This document shows positions 1-13,339 of a stretch of 64,000 nucleotides of DNA, piece by piece (the stretch's first letter is position 1; every line of letters starts with the position of its first letter). Position numbers and translations under genes: made by a program. The notes beneath the pieces were generated by a model. That model was not told the DNA's origin, made no database searches, and saw only the letters and a list, made by a program, of their open reading frames with translations. The stretch spans positions 124,001-188,000 of the forward strand of contig PEDN01001362.1 in assembly GCA_003864495.1 (NCBI GenBank), in the 5' to 3' direction. Source of the DNA: Nemopilema nomurai. Its lineage: Eukaryota > Cnidaria > Scyphozoa > Rhizostomeae > Rhizostomatidae.

Positions 1-158
1 ATCGATTGACATAAATATAACTAAGCTGTCCCTTTAGTTTACCTACTTAGTCTTTACTTTCATACCAAATGTTCATACGAACAATTCGTCAGATTTTATA
101 AACCCTATGAACTGTTCCAATCTTTACTATGTTTTGTGACAAAAGTCGCTCTTTGTAG

Positions 159-3100
159 GAAATGTCCAAGATTCTTAGTCACCCTCGTGTATACTCCTTT
201 CTCCACGTGCCAGTACAGTCTGGATCGGATAGCGTGCTCATGGACATGAAGAGAGAGTACGGCAGGAAGGACTTCAAGCACGTTGTTGATTACCTCAGAG
301 AAAGGTGAGTACACAACTAGTAACAACGTACAGTAGCATTCCTTCCTGCTTCTATCCGCAATAACGAGAGAGGTTATGCTTTCCGAAGGGAGGTTTTTCA
401 ACGGTCACTGATTGACTGACTGATTGATTGACTGATTGAATCATATATTGATTGATTGACTGATTGATTGACTGATTGACTCATTGATTCGTTGATTCAT
501 TGATTCGTTGATTCATTGATTCATTGGCAATGGTAAGCGTTATCAGAAGAGACCTTATTACCAGCTTCAATCCCTGAGAGACAATCTTTTCAAACGGGGG
601 ATTTTTAAAAATATGACAAGTAACAATTTTTGTATCTTGAAAGTTGTTTCTTGCTTTTCCACATTTCTAGCAGCACCCTGTGACATAACAAGGTGCTAAC
701 AATTTGAACTGAAAGTTTTCCCCATAAGAGCTATGAAAGCAACTTTTTAAGAGAGGCTCATTTAGATTCATACCACTAAAGATAAACCTTAAAATCAGTA
801 ACCAACGTTTGTCACTGAAAAGATATATACCGATGAAGATTAAGTAAGATTGAAATATCAAAAATAATCCCAACTTAGAAGCATCAATAGTTTTCTAACA
901 GACAGCAGACCCACCTATCAAACTTTCCATTGGTAAAATACCAAACTTGTTTCCAATGGTAATTTAATGTTGCCTGACTGCTAATGTAGTAATTTTTATT
1001 GCGAGTAATGGTAACACGAGTTACGTACAGTATAAAACCTTATCAATATATGTACAGAGTATTGTTATCTGTAACGACCCTCTTTGAAGAAAAGGAAAGT
1101 TGATGCCTTAATAAACTATGTGAAAGCTTAAATATCCTTTAAATTTCCTCGTAAAAATCTTGTGTGCAAGAGGACAAACATGACTTTAATATGTATCGTG
1201 CATTTGCTTGTAAATGCAAATAATAATTGTCTTGATATTGTTTGAGTATCAATGTTGATAAGTCAGAGAGTCGTAGAGAACTCATGGATACGACTTCCCA
1301 AAGTATACCTCCTTTTTCTCCCAGTGACATTTGATTTCTAACTATTCATTGAATCAATCAATCAGTCATTGTATCATTTCCCTTCACATGTTAACTCTTC
1401 CACAGTGCTCATGTTTATTTTTTTCAATGACTGTTTTTCAAGGGACCCTGGCATTACAATAGCCACTGATTTCATTTGCGGCTTCCCTACAGAAACTGAA
1501 GAGGTATTCTACTTTTAATTAATTATCTTTTATTTATTAATCTACATCTATACTAGAACTTAATGCCCCTGAATTGCTCAAATAGTATGAGAATTATTTT
1601 TATAAATAGTTGTTTGTACTTTTCTCTGACGTGTTCTAAAAATATCGTTTTCACTCAGGCTATTTTTTTCATGTAGACAATAAATTTATTTTTGCCTTAT
1701 AGTTTACTTGCTTTAAAATGTCACTTTGATAAAATATACATATTATGCAACGTGTAGACTTTCAGAAACGATTCCAAAACGTTCTTTCGGATAATGTATA
1801 GTTTCTAAGATTTTCATTTAAATGAAAAAATAATTATTGATAGTTAAAGTGTGTAAGTGTGTATGTCATTCATGTTACAGTGAAAATCTATAGATCATCT
1901 GTCTATCAATTTGTTAGTATAATCTTGTATTTGTATAATATGTTTGTATCTATTTATTTGATTGTATTTTACCCCTGCTGTTTTCATGCTGGCCAAAAAT
2001 TGCTGTTTATTTTCTATATGTTATAGTTTAATCATTTTCATATTTACAGTATTATTGCACAGAGTCTCTATGCTTATTTTTGTCGGTGATCTTGTTTTTG
2101 CCAGCCTATTGCGTCACAGTTGGTTGCAGAAACATCACCAGCAATATTGCTCAATATCTTCTATTGTATTTAATACTCGGTATCAGATTCTTATCTTAAG
2201 CTTCACCCTCTGTTAGATGTCTTTGATTTTTTGCAGGACTTCGAGCAGTCGTGTTCATTAGTAGAAGAGTACAGGTTTCCCAGCCTCTTTATCAATCAGT
2301 TCTATCCTCGACCTGGTACACCAGCTGCGAGGCTCAAAAGACTTGCAAACAATGTGGTATGTGCTACGTTTATACGTCAACACAATAGAGTTATAAATAA
2401 TAGTGTGACACATCAAGAATCTATTTCTAGAATTTTTTGTTTTTAACCACATAACATAAAAGATCACCATGAAATGCTTCAAAATATGCAAAATTAGCCA
2501 AAAATGTCTAAAATTGGTTGCGATATGACCAAGAAAGTTTTGACGTTTTCTAGCGAATCACTGTATTTTGGCTCTGTTCGTAAAGTTATGAACAAAAAAC
2601 CAAAATACGGACGTTTGTTGGGGAAAGATCCATAACACACGTGGTCATGTCTCTGCTTCACTTTAGAACTCTATTAAGGCCAGCTTGCTCATTTCATTCA
2701 GCTAGTCATCTTTCCTCCTCCTTAGCAGTGATGATTGCGAGGCTGATGGGATGCTGCAGACAGTTACTTCGTTGATGCTTCAAACATGAAAATTGGCGAT
2801 GCTACACAGAATCATGTATTATTGTCGAAAATTCCATAGTCAAAACCGACACTTTAATTAGTGCTGGAGCCACGTGCCAGTTTGTTTTTTATTCCTCGGC
2901 TGTCTTATGCCAGGCCTAATCGTTCATCCGTACTGATTTATATAGGTCATGACTGTGAGCTGCATTTTGTAGGTGAAGAACAGAACCAGGCACCTCACAA
3001 ACATCTTTCAATCCTACTTGCCTTATGAGGACAAGGTGAGCTGCATACAGTATGCTTTTTGGTAGCTTTTAATCATGGATTCCGGCAAGTGGACCACGTG

Positions 3101-5811
3101 CGATCCTCTTGCTACCAACCTTTTACTAAAGCTAACTTAGCTTTGCTTTTAAAAAGGTTATTATTAAGAGTTATTGACAGTCTATGATGCAAGTATTTAC
3201 AATTTTGTGACTCAAGACAGTTTTAAACGATCTCGCATACATGCCTCAGTGTCACTTGCATTCAATGGACAAGAACGAGGCCAAAAGATGATGGAGTCAA
3301 TCTAATCTACTTTGAGGATTATATTTGGTCTGCCTAGGCCCATCCTTATCTGGGTCGTTTTTTTCCCCAGAAACGACTGCTTGCGAAAATGTCTAGTTCC
3401 TTTTATTATTTGCATGTTTTTCTTGTCCCTCTTCTTTTCAGCTTCATGAAAAGTATCAAGTTTTGGTAACGGAATACTCTAAAGACGGAGAATACTTTGT
3501 TGGACATAACAAATTTTACGACCAGGTATTTATGCTAAATGCCTTATCTCTACCTAATCTCTACCTAAAAGCCTCTACAAGGAACCAAATATGTTACGCA
3601 TGAAATTCATTCTCAGTTGAAATAACAGGCAAAGAAAACCTTGGAGACGAAATTTCTGTGTTTTCCTAAGCTTTATGTATCTTCAAAGTTATTCTTCACT
3701 TTTTCAGTGCTTATTGTTGTTGCAACCCAAATAGATTGGCTCTGTTTAAACAAAATCCGTGTAAATAAATGGATTCTGTTAGAAAAACAAGGAAACCTGT
3801 TTCATATCGTGACGGATGAATGCAGTCTTGCAATGACTCTTATTAGCGTGTTGTGTCATCCTATGGGTCAATATTGACAAATGCTGGAGCACAATGTGTT
3901 TCATGACAACTCACGAAACAGTTATTTGTTATTTGTTGTTATTTAACCAGTTGTTATTTTATACACATCACAACGTTACCTAGTGGTTCTGATAATTCCC
4001 TATCGTAATGTCTCCGTTTTTTGGGTGTTTCCATTGAAAACGATCGAAAACGGAGACACTTGAAAACGCTGCTCAAAGTGGAGTGATTTGAAAACGGAGA
4101 CATCTGAAAAAGTATCGATTTCAAAGGAAATATCGAAAACGGAAATGCTGGTTTTTCCCAAGTTTGGCAGTTAATGTTTTTTTGGATTTTCTTTCCTAAT
4201 CTCCAAATAGAATGCACAAAAATAACAAAAAGATTAATTCAGTGATGGTGTCTTACGTTTCTTTTTGAAGGTCCTTGTCCCGAAGGATGATGGAGACTTA
4301 ATGGGCAAGATGGTCGAAGTTGAAATTATTGAAACTGGTAAGCATTTTTTGAAGAGCAAGCTAGTGAAAGATGGCGCAGTCAAAGAGCCAGGACTTGTTA
4401 GGCCATTCGAGAAGGGAGAAGTGAGTGGATCGTGGAAAAAGCCGATCAACGAAACGGTTTGTACTTCTTTTCTTCCGGATTCTTCATTCTCCTTCTTTGA
4501 GTCGTCTGCTTTTAAATTTCCTCAAGCATATGACTCTATTTTGTGTAATGCCTGCTTCGTCATTAATCAAGCGAAATGATGGCTGTTTTCATTCAAAGAC
4601 CATTGACAATATGCTAAGTATTGAATGAAATATTGTTTGCTGGTCTCAGATCCCTATATCATTAAAAAGAGGATCTCAACTATGAAAAGCTATGAAGATT
4701 TTTTCTATGAAAGTTTCCAGTTTCCAGCACTTTCAGCTTCCAAATTCTTTTTTTCTGTACTCCATTTAGTTATACTTCAAATTCATTTTAGATAAGCATT
4801 AGTGACCGGCTATTTCTCCTGCATATATAGTATTTCAATTTAACAGCGATATACCAAGATCTATTTCCTTCAATTCCCTTGCTTTTTGGGCAGCTTCTCG
4901 TGGCTACCTACTGCTATTCAAAACATGGAGCACCTAATGCTCCTTCCACCTTGTTTCAAAAGCAACCCAGACTTTCCCAGGGCGTGGTACTGGCTTTAGA
5001 ATCACTATCAGACACTTTGCTCTTGGGTGAATTCCATGAAAAATAATAAAAAAACGAAGCTCTATATAGTCCTATTGGTGTAGTAGGTTTCTAGTTGCAA
5101 ACTGAAGTTGACTGTTAAATACAAAGCCAAATGTTTTTATGATATATATGCAGAGCGCTATTTGCCAGCCTCTGCTTCATACTTGCAACCAGTGGAGTTT
5201 CGTTTGAAAACTATTCATTACAGGAGTACACTAGTCTTATTTTATCTTATACAGATTTGGGTTGATAGTTGAGTTTCAATAATAATAACATTTGAGCGAC
5301 TTTCAATGTGTTCGAAAATGAGCGAAATCAAATCACGTCTTCTGTCTTCTGCCATAGATACAATCTCTGCCAAAATTAGTTGGAACACCGTGAGAATTTA
5401 TGATTTTAAATTTATGACCTTGCGCGATGCGTAAATTAGAGCAAGTGTTCAAAGACGTTTGGCAGAGATTGTAGATGATTGCACATGTGACTGACTTTTA
5501 GGCCCTTGTCTACTTCCAAAAGGGCGTTGATTGCTCATCCTAGAGAGATTATACAATAGTTTATCCATATATTTTTCCCTGGCTATAAATCATTTTGTGT
5601 GCACATAAAATGTTTATTATTTCAGCTTTTATCTCTCGAATCCAGGGCCAAAACCATTGATGCTGCCTTTCAATTTTTCTAGGTTCCCATTCCGAGAGAC
5701 AAAAGCGATTCCAAAGAACTTTCTGAAAATTGGATCTTCAGAACTGCGCTTTTGTTGCTATTTGTTTCCCTGGTATTCCGATTTCTATATATCTTCCTAA
5801 TTGCTAAATAG
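159..5811 (+). CDS. CDKAL1: CDKAL1, threonylcarbamoyladenosine tRNA methylthiotransferase, C-terminal seven exons (5' end outside window)
   Basis: Family role: CDKAL1 is an ER-associated radical-SAM enzyme that adds a methylthio group to t6A37 of tRNA-Lys(UUU). Exons read here are 159-304, 1443-1503, 2237-2356, 2973-3035, 3442-3525, 4271-4456 and 5683-5811; frames join cleanly and give the last 262 residues. Visible landmarks are [20 protein letters not shown], the ICGFP motif, [17 protein letters not shown], then a TRAM-type domain ([35 protein letters not shown]). The final exon encodes a hydrophobic helix ([19 protein letters not shown]) and TAG, matching the C-terminal ER tail anchor of vertebrate CDKAL1. 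The N-terminal half with the radical-SAM cysteines lies left of the window. Reading through the donor at 4457 would give an unrelated tail ending near 4579, so splicing to 5683 is preferred. Introns carry simple and mobile repeats, listed separately. The ortholog call is very firm; the exon ends are inferred. Confidence 0.93.
406..530. repeat. Degenerate 4/8-bp tandem repeat (GATT/GACT type) in a CDKAL1 intron
   Basis: About 125 bp built from repeats of TGATTGAT/TGACTGAT that drift into TGATTCAT/TGATTCGT units. It lies just downstream of the donor at 305. It is low-complexity sequence with no coding potential. Confidence 0.85.
4008..4146. repeat. Short-motif repeat cluster (AAAACGGAGACA family), probably a mobile-element fragment
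   Basis: The motif GAAAACGGAGACA appears twice on the + strand near 4046 and 4091, with the opposite-strand form TGTCTCCGTTTT at 4009 and a partial copy near 4135. A GAAAACG spacer repeats between them. The clustering in both orientations looks like the end of a nonautonomous DNA transposon rather than host intron sequence. No transposase is present. Confidence 0.5.
5359..5473. mobile_element. MITE-like element, about 115 bp, with terminal inverted repeats and TA at both ends
   Basis: A perfect 16-bp inverted repeat pairs 5359-5374 (TACAATCTCTGCCAAA) with 5458-5473. The similarity extends imperfectly inward to about 29 bp, with GGAACAC on the left matched by GTGTTC on the right. A TA dinucleotide sits at both outer ends, as expected for a Tc1/mariner-type target duplication. 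The roughly 80-bp interior has no coding capacity. It lies in the last intron of CDKAL1. Confidence 0.65.
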
Positions 5812-6014
5812 ATGTTTTCAATAGTTGGTGCAAATTAGATGGCCCATTGACATGCAGACTGACCTGCACGGGGGTAGTGTTTGTAGAGTTAGATCTATTT
5901 ACTATACACGGATTGTGCCTGTCCTTCTTGTAGGTTCAGCTGCAACAACCTACCTATGGTAAACACTGTTGTTCATTTGCAATGCATGTTTCGGTGCACG
6001 TCATTCATTGTAAT

Positions 6015-6074
6015 CGTGCATCGAACATTCTAAACGTGAATCAAACACTCTAAACGTGGATCAAACAATGTTTC
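6015..6074. repeat. Three tandem copies of a 20-bp unit
   Basis: Three adjoining 20-mers start at 6015, 6035 and 6055, each of the form CGTG-ATC-AACA-TCTAAA with a few differences; the third diverges at its 3' end. No coding meaning is evident. Confidence 0.75.
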
Positions 6075-9000
6075 TACGCACATTTTAATGAAACATAGAC
6101 CAGGCTCTTGAAACATCAATGCCAGTGTATTCAAAATTGCTTCAATGAAATATGTTGTTGCCTAGAATTGCATTTGTAATGAAACCCAGCTAACAGAGGG
6201 AGTCCCTGACTCCAAATGAAACTGCAATAGAAAACATGCCCAAGAAGACATCGACTTGAATTGTTGATAACTACCATCTGTCTGTACCTTGATGCTAGCA
6301 ATCCAAGTTACGTCACGTGTTTAGAATGAACTCGTTTGAATGAATTTTCTTCTAAGAAATTAAGAGAATAACTTATGCCAGACATCAAGATGTGCGGATC
6401 TTGGCAGGCCGATAAGAAGCTGATAGAATGACTTTTAATTGAAATCTCTACAAGTGGCGGTTTGAATTGCCACAGGACTTCTTTCAGTGGAAAATGATGG
6501 GAAATGGTAAGGCCTCCTTTGCACGTGAGTCCAAAACGAGGATGACTTGGTTACCAAGCTCCCGACATCTACAATGTTAGCGCAAGTTAGTTCAAGTTGT
6601 GCAACCAGATCGGGTTGTTTAAGTTGAATCAGATCTTGTTTGGCAAAATTTCTGTTTCCTACTTTGATTGATACCTAATCGCATCTGCTCTTTCCAAGAT
6701 TTTGTTCTCTTTCGAGATCATTTAGACCAAATTGCTGTAAACAAATTTCTTTTTGACTGCAATCAAGAATCAGATTGCTCCCTTAAGATTCCAGAGTTTG
6801 TTTGTTCGTTTGCGTATTTTCCCCACGGGGTAGTTTGCGCTATTGCCATAAATTACTTAGAAATCGCTCAAGCTAGGCCGTATTTTTGAAGCTCCAAAGC
6901 AAATGCCGATTCCAAGCTGAAGTAATTTGCATGCCTTTTCCTCGTTTAGAGACAATCAGACCCAGGGCGCTATGTTTGTTGGTCCTCGGGCTATTCAAAC
7001 ATTGGTACAATACTAGATTCATGAGCGTGGATCTACCCAACTAAAATTACAAGCACCTCAGTTTAGTAAACCTTTTACAAACTGTGGAACAATCAATAGA
7101 AGGCCTTACCTTCCACAAATGCTTTAGATTTTAAATTTTTTAGACAAGTAAAATTAGCCATGACGAAAATATTTTAGTGCCTGCGTTTTTGGCAGTATGC
7201 ATCAATTTGAACTTGTCACAAATGTCTCTCACAGAAAAAACGGAAGAAGAAGAAGGCAGGCGAGAGACGCAAATCCACTTCTTCTCAGCGCGCAAAATTA
7301 GCCGGCTACAATTACCCTATGTTCAGAAAGGGAAAATCAAATTTTGTTGTCTAACAATAACTGTAACATACGCCTTCCACTGTAACGGTCATCTAAAATC
7401 ATTTCCATAGGACTACCAAGGCTCAGCAAGTTCCTGGAGTTTCTAAGCGAAAGGGCATCGGATGCGGAAACTAGGTTCCCGGATTTTGCCATGTCTAACC
7501 CCCTTTTACAAGTACTCGTCTTGTAAACTAGGTATTCATGCATAACGGAATAAAACCCCATACCCAATATCCGATCAACACCCCCTTATCCTCTGTGATG
7601 CAGCTAACCAGGTCAATAAAAAGGAAGTTTTTACTATCCATGTCGTCAGGGGAAGGATTGGGCGATTTATTGGTTCATCGACTTCCTCACTATTTCTATT
7701 ACCAATCTCTGTGTTTTTTAAAAAAATTTCAAGGTCAGCATTGGAAGTTGGCTTATTAAGTGACCTTTTAGTTGGGAGGAAATAATACTTGAAATGCAAT
7801 TGAATTACAACAGGAAGTTCAATCGAAATTAGCGATGAACCCAAAAAAGTGATTCAGTTTAGTATTTTCAATTTTTTCATTGTTGAGTATTACTAAGATT
7901 AACATTCGCAACATCATATACGATAAGGTAATTTGCTTATCAGCGTATTTCTTTTATTTGAGAAGGTTTCGGATGTGACATCCAGATTGATGGGGATTCC
8001 TCTTACGTTACACTACTATGATGACGTCACAAGTCCATCTTTTCCGTAAGACCTCGCCTCACCTAGAAATACGCACGCCTCCATCTTGACAATCGAACAA
8101 TGTGTCACAGTGGTTTCGTTGTAATGGGTTTCACCTAGGATTATCCTCAAACATTTTCAACCAGTAAGCCACGTGTGTCGATTCGTAACTTATGTTATTA
8201 ACAACATAAACCTCTTTTTAGCACAGGCCGACTCAGTCATTGCGCTCCTACTACGCATGCAAAGTACTTTGGTGATTACGTCATAGGTAAATGTCAAGCC
8301 TCTTGGACCTTCAACTTCAGGGGGTATCTACGACGCCAAGGCACCGCGGCTCTTTTAAATATATTCCCACAGCGTAATATCATTGCTTTTGCTGTACACT
8401 GAACAATATCGCTAAGGAATTTTTATACTGAGTTTTCTTCGTGCCCTTTTTGGTTTTATTGTGCGCAAGCCTGTGTCCTAACTGAATTGAAAAGGAAGCT
8501 CCATTTGTCAGGAGTATTTCTAAGGGATCTGAGTCCCCTTTGGCTCGCCCTCTCTTACTGCTTAGAAATCAGCCTTGACTGAGTGATCACTAAACAATTC
8601 TAATCACAGGGAACGAATTTCCAGCCAAACTTCAGTTCTGTTTTCCGTCTTTTCGAACACTGAAGCTAATCGCCTGTAAATATTCATTGTATGCATGTAC
8701 GCTGCACTGTACTAATTTATCCCCAAATTTCTTCCCTTTACGTCTCTACAAATATAGAACACCTCCCTTCTTCAATATTGTATTCACAACGCCCCAAAAG
8801 AAGTCAGTAGAAGTTCATACAACTCTTCTACCACTTAGCTCTGGATGTTAATTCGTCAATATTTGCTGACATTCTGTCAATTGTCTCAGAGCAATTTGAT
8901 AGCTTTTCTATGAAATATGTTTTTCAACGGGATTTGAAATGCTCATGACTCTACAATTGAAAATTCACATACTTGCGCAGCACAAAGGCGACGTTTGAAG

Positions 9001-12000
9001 GTTAAAAAATTTGATTCCTTGTTATCTTTAATGAGTTGAATGTTGAAGATTGGGTTAAAGGTGAATGCAAAAAAATTGAGTTGAATGATGACAAGGTTCA
9101 GTTTGATGAAAGGAAAATTGAATTGAATGGAAGTAATGTTGATTCAATGCAATTCAAGTTAGGCCGAGTTGAAAGTTATTAAGATTGAGTTGAAAGCACA
9201 GTTTGAAAGCTTAGAAAGTTAGCAGGTTTGGTTGATTGAATGCTAAAAAGTTGCCCTAGCCTGTATGATTCTATAACGGGTTTCTGTTTTCTATAACGGG
9301 TTTCGTGGGAAAACATGCTAGAGAAGATCAACCATTGCGTTATGCATTGAGCAGTAAATCTGATGATGCTAGCGGTTAGTCCACGAGGGATTGCTAATAG
9401 AAAGCTGATTGGGCAATAAGCCGTCTGCTAGTAGCTATTTGGGTACCTGAGTATGCAAGGAGCCCCGCAGAGGTGATGTCAATCTGTAGATTTACTCACG
9501 AGATAACAGATTTCTCACGGAAATATTTGAGAACGATCTTGACGAACCAAGGGGTTTGGGCAGGAGCTGGTGCACCCGTAGCCATTCAACAGTAACTTTT
9601 CATGGGTTTTGTTACAGTTCGAAGGTCTCATAACTGTTTTAAGAATGTTACAATCAGAGTCAGGAAAAAATTGCGGTCGCACGATCACTAACTGCAGAAA
9701 GGTCCTTGAAAAACAATAGAAGCTTCTATGACACACCTAAGCCACGCCTACTCTCTATTTCTTTGTGAGGAAGATTTACCTTGTAGGATGTTTTTGTCTG
9801 GAGATAGTTTAACAACATTTCTAGACTCCGGTTACAATAAATACAGCGCTTTTAAGCATGAATATATCCACCTTGGCAGCCTTCACCCATTATTGCTTGT
9901 GGTCTGTATGTCGAATACAATTTCTCATCTGCTTCTATTTTCCCACGAGCCTGTCTATCGTATGATATAGTACGATGCTTGCCCTCGGCCCACTGTGGGC
10001 ACATCACCACAACCTGCTATTGCATCATCCACATATCTCTAAACATAGAATCCACCCACATAGGCATTAGAAAAAACCTAGTTATATCAATTTGGCGTTA
10101 AATAGTTATCAGACTAATAAACGCATTCAAGAACACACGGTAGTATTGCAGCAATTTGGCAGATTTTAGCCAGCATTACCCACGGCTGCTTCCGAACACG
10201 CCCACCTTTGCACGTGCTTTCTGACTCACATCGAATGATCTAGAATTCAACCAAGAGCGCAGCTGGTAGGTTGTCTGGAATGAAACTATACGTAGATGAT
10301 TTTTTTCAGTAAGCAGGTGATCCTATTATGTGCTTATCAGCAAATACATGGGTTAGACAGCCCGCTGCGAATCAGTTCACGATTCTTATTAATAGTGAGA
10401 AAATTCACGAAGTTATCAATGAACCCAGAATCTGCCATCTGATTGGTGCATAGTCTGAGTTAAAGCTGTGCAGGCTTCGCAGTGTAGAGTACTGACGGGG
10501 GTCGTATGACTTGCTTCGTCTCACTTTCATTTCATTCCAATCATTTAGGGAGGGTGACTCTTCAACAAATGTTTTTTTTCATTTAAATATACAATAAATA
10601 CATAAATGCAGAAATAAATACTTAATGAAAAATTAAAGCTAAGATGTCCATATAATGTCTATAATAGACAATATTTACCAAATGAATTGGAAAGGTAAGA
10701 AAAGATCACCCTATCCATTTGTCAACATCATAGACAAACATGTCTATATGCAATTTGGCCATCAAAGAACTTTCAGCATGAAATAAAGATGAACATGCTA
10801 ACCATTACAGTGATTCTTTCTGCAGGTATTTTTTCAAAAAATTTCTCAATGCCATTTCGGACGTGACTTACTCTAAAAACTTCAATATTTCTGAAAATTT
10901 CAACTTTACTTTTCTACTCCCCAAATTTAAAATAGTTGCACTGCATAGCAAAGCATTCATCATAGCTTTTTAATAACAACAGAGAGTCCTTTTTAAACTA
11001 TTGGTCATATCATGGTTCTTTCTTCCCTTCCTCTTTTTACATACCTGCTTCGTAAACATGAGATTAGAGCAACCTATACCCCGGCATTCAACTGAGAAGA
11101 AAACATATTACTTTGGACAAAAAGGCTATAGTATGTAGTTGCTTTTGGGTCAATTTGGAATTGAAAAAAGTGAACTAATGGAAGCCCAGGGACGTCTGCC
11201 TGGAGATTAGGCAGGGGGGGGGCATTGTTGGTGCTGAGTGCAAGTCGTAAAAATTTTCCACGAGCATAATCGAGTATTCACAGGGTCAGGGTGGATATTG
11301 CTTTGTATATTCAGGGGAAATTCTTGCCCCCTGCCCCTCCTGCAGAAGGGCAGCAGGGGCAGCAGCCCCCCAAGGTAGGCGTCCCTGTGGAAGCCAAATG
11401 CCTACATCTCCAAATGTCGGACCAACCAAGCCTGTTGGAATTCAAAAGAGTACTTTTCTTCAGTTCCACGTCCAGGAGCCGTGCACTCGAGTTCTTGCTT
11501 TAATTCTCAATAATTGAGAATCCTCATCCAGTCAATTTATTGGTTCAGAAATTTTCGACACAACTTTTGTAATCATTCATAATAGAAAACGTTTCTTTCT
11601 TTTTCCTATTCACTGTGAGCAGCGATAAATCAGTAAATACTTCCATAGGAAGTTGGGTTCTCTACTGGCGCCCGTTTCCAAGTGAGTCACCAAAGTGTAC
11701 GTGAATTCTCGTGGCAATCAGGCTATCGTAAGGTTGTTGCAGTAGCTGAAAATCGGAGCGGATTTCCTTGCGGTCGCCTGAACCGATTTTGAACCTCTTG
11801 CGTACTTCCTGATAAGAGTCACAGAGGGCACCATTTATTTCCAGGAAACGTTGGCGCACTGTGGTCTAGCCGCGGTGAATATAACGGGGGTAGATAAAAT
11901 AAAAGGCCCCGACTCAGGTTTTTTGTTTCGTGGGGTTGTTTCCTGCAAAGTCTGGGGTGGCTTCTTCACTAAGGTCAGGTTTACCCAGATTGCATGGTCC

Positions 12001-13296
12001 CCCTGCCCTCCAGAGTCAATATAGTTGCTCTTAATTTTTCGTTGCATACTCTAGTCTCCAGGATTTGACCCTTCTAACTTTCTAGTCCCCCTACCGAGGT
12101 TTTTGTTCTTAATTATCAAAACCTTGATTATCCCTTGACAACTATCGCTTAGGCCAACTTTCGCTTTTCCATACAGTTCACCCGCATTCAGCTCCATTCT
12201 TCCAAAACCCTTTGCAGCTTTTCAGAGTATTTCCCAGCATTCATTTTTGGGATTTCATATTTCAGTAGAATTTAAAAGCAATCAAACCTAGCCCCCTGTT
12301 TTTTCTCGGGAATAGGTGCATAGAAGCCGCATAGAGACGACTGAACAGCCTCTATATAACTTGTTATTATGAACCATTATCTTCTTTGCCAGCCCATTTG
12401 TATAACAATAACTTTGCAAAGATTCCTATACACATTCAAGGATGTTTAAAAAGAGTCTTTGTCTCTTTGGACCAAATATTCGTTGACAAACAACTTAAAC
12501 TGGGTTTATTTTAAGAGATAACCAATTACGTAAACCGGGAACTTCTTGGAAGACACGCTTTGGAACTTCCTCTTGTGAAAACGAGTCGAAACTTCGTGTG
12601 TCTCATCCAAGCAGCCTTTCGCTTCTGAAGCTGAATCTTCGCTGTATTACAGCACCGTCCTCCGGGGCCTCATAAACAGAGTTTTGCGTTTATTTTGCAT
12701 GGTCAAGCAGTTTGGCGGTGTGTCCGGCACAACTCACTAGCACGAGATGGATCTTTGGTATGTTTTTCCACGCGACTGGCCACTTATCTTCAGCTTGCTT
12801 CTCGAACTCTCGTTACTGTGATTTCATAGCAAAAGTTGAGGCAGTTCATATTCTTTCCTCGTGTCTTGTGGTTTTCATTTCTACTCAAAATGTTCATGCT
12901 TCAACTGTTATCTTAAAATTCGATTAAAATTGGATTAGCAATGGCACATCGGTTCGAAGAAAGAGAAACTTTAGTCATTATAAATGACTGTATTGGCCAT
13001 CATTAGCGGTGGGGGGAATGGGAGGGGGAGCCCTCAAAATTCGAGGAGAAAATAATAGGGGATAAGATCTTTGTGAGGTACTTTCGTTTTCCCCGAATGT
13101 CTATGCTTTGGAAACTGCCACAAGCAATTGAAAATTCACAATTGCTGCAAAAAATTTCTACAGGTAAAAGGGTGTTTCGAAACATTTAAAGGGCGTTTTC
13201 TACATTTTAAGGGCGTGGTTCTAAAAGAATTTTAGGGCTCTGCCCAATACACTCATTGTTTTCTTTGAGTTTATTTTATAGAATGAGTTTTTGAAC

Positions 13297-13297
<1 letters not shown>

Positions 13298-13337
<40 letters not shown>
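13298..13337. repeat. (TA)20 microsatellite
   Basis: An uninterrupted run of 20 TA dinucleotides in noncoding sequence upstream of the ACK-like kinase gene. It is likely to be length-polymorphic. Confidence 0.98.

Positions 13338-13339
<2 letters not shown>

Noticed and set aside
7177..7844. Several 70-90 codon open frames on both strands in the 9-kb gap
   Set aside because: No domain content, no splice continuity and random-looking composition.
13298..13337. Alternating TA run as a possible regulatory or CRISPR-like repeat
   Set aside because: A plain dinucleotide microsatellite with no spacers; CRISPR arrays are not expected in animal DNA.
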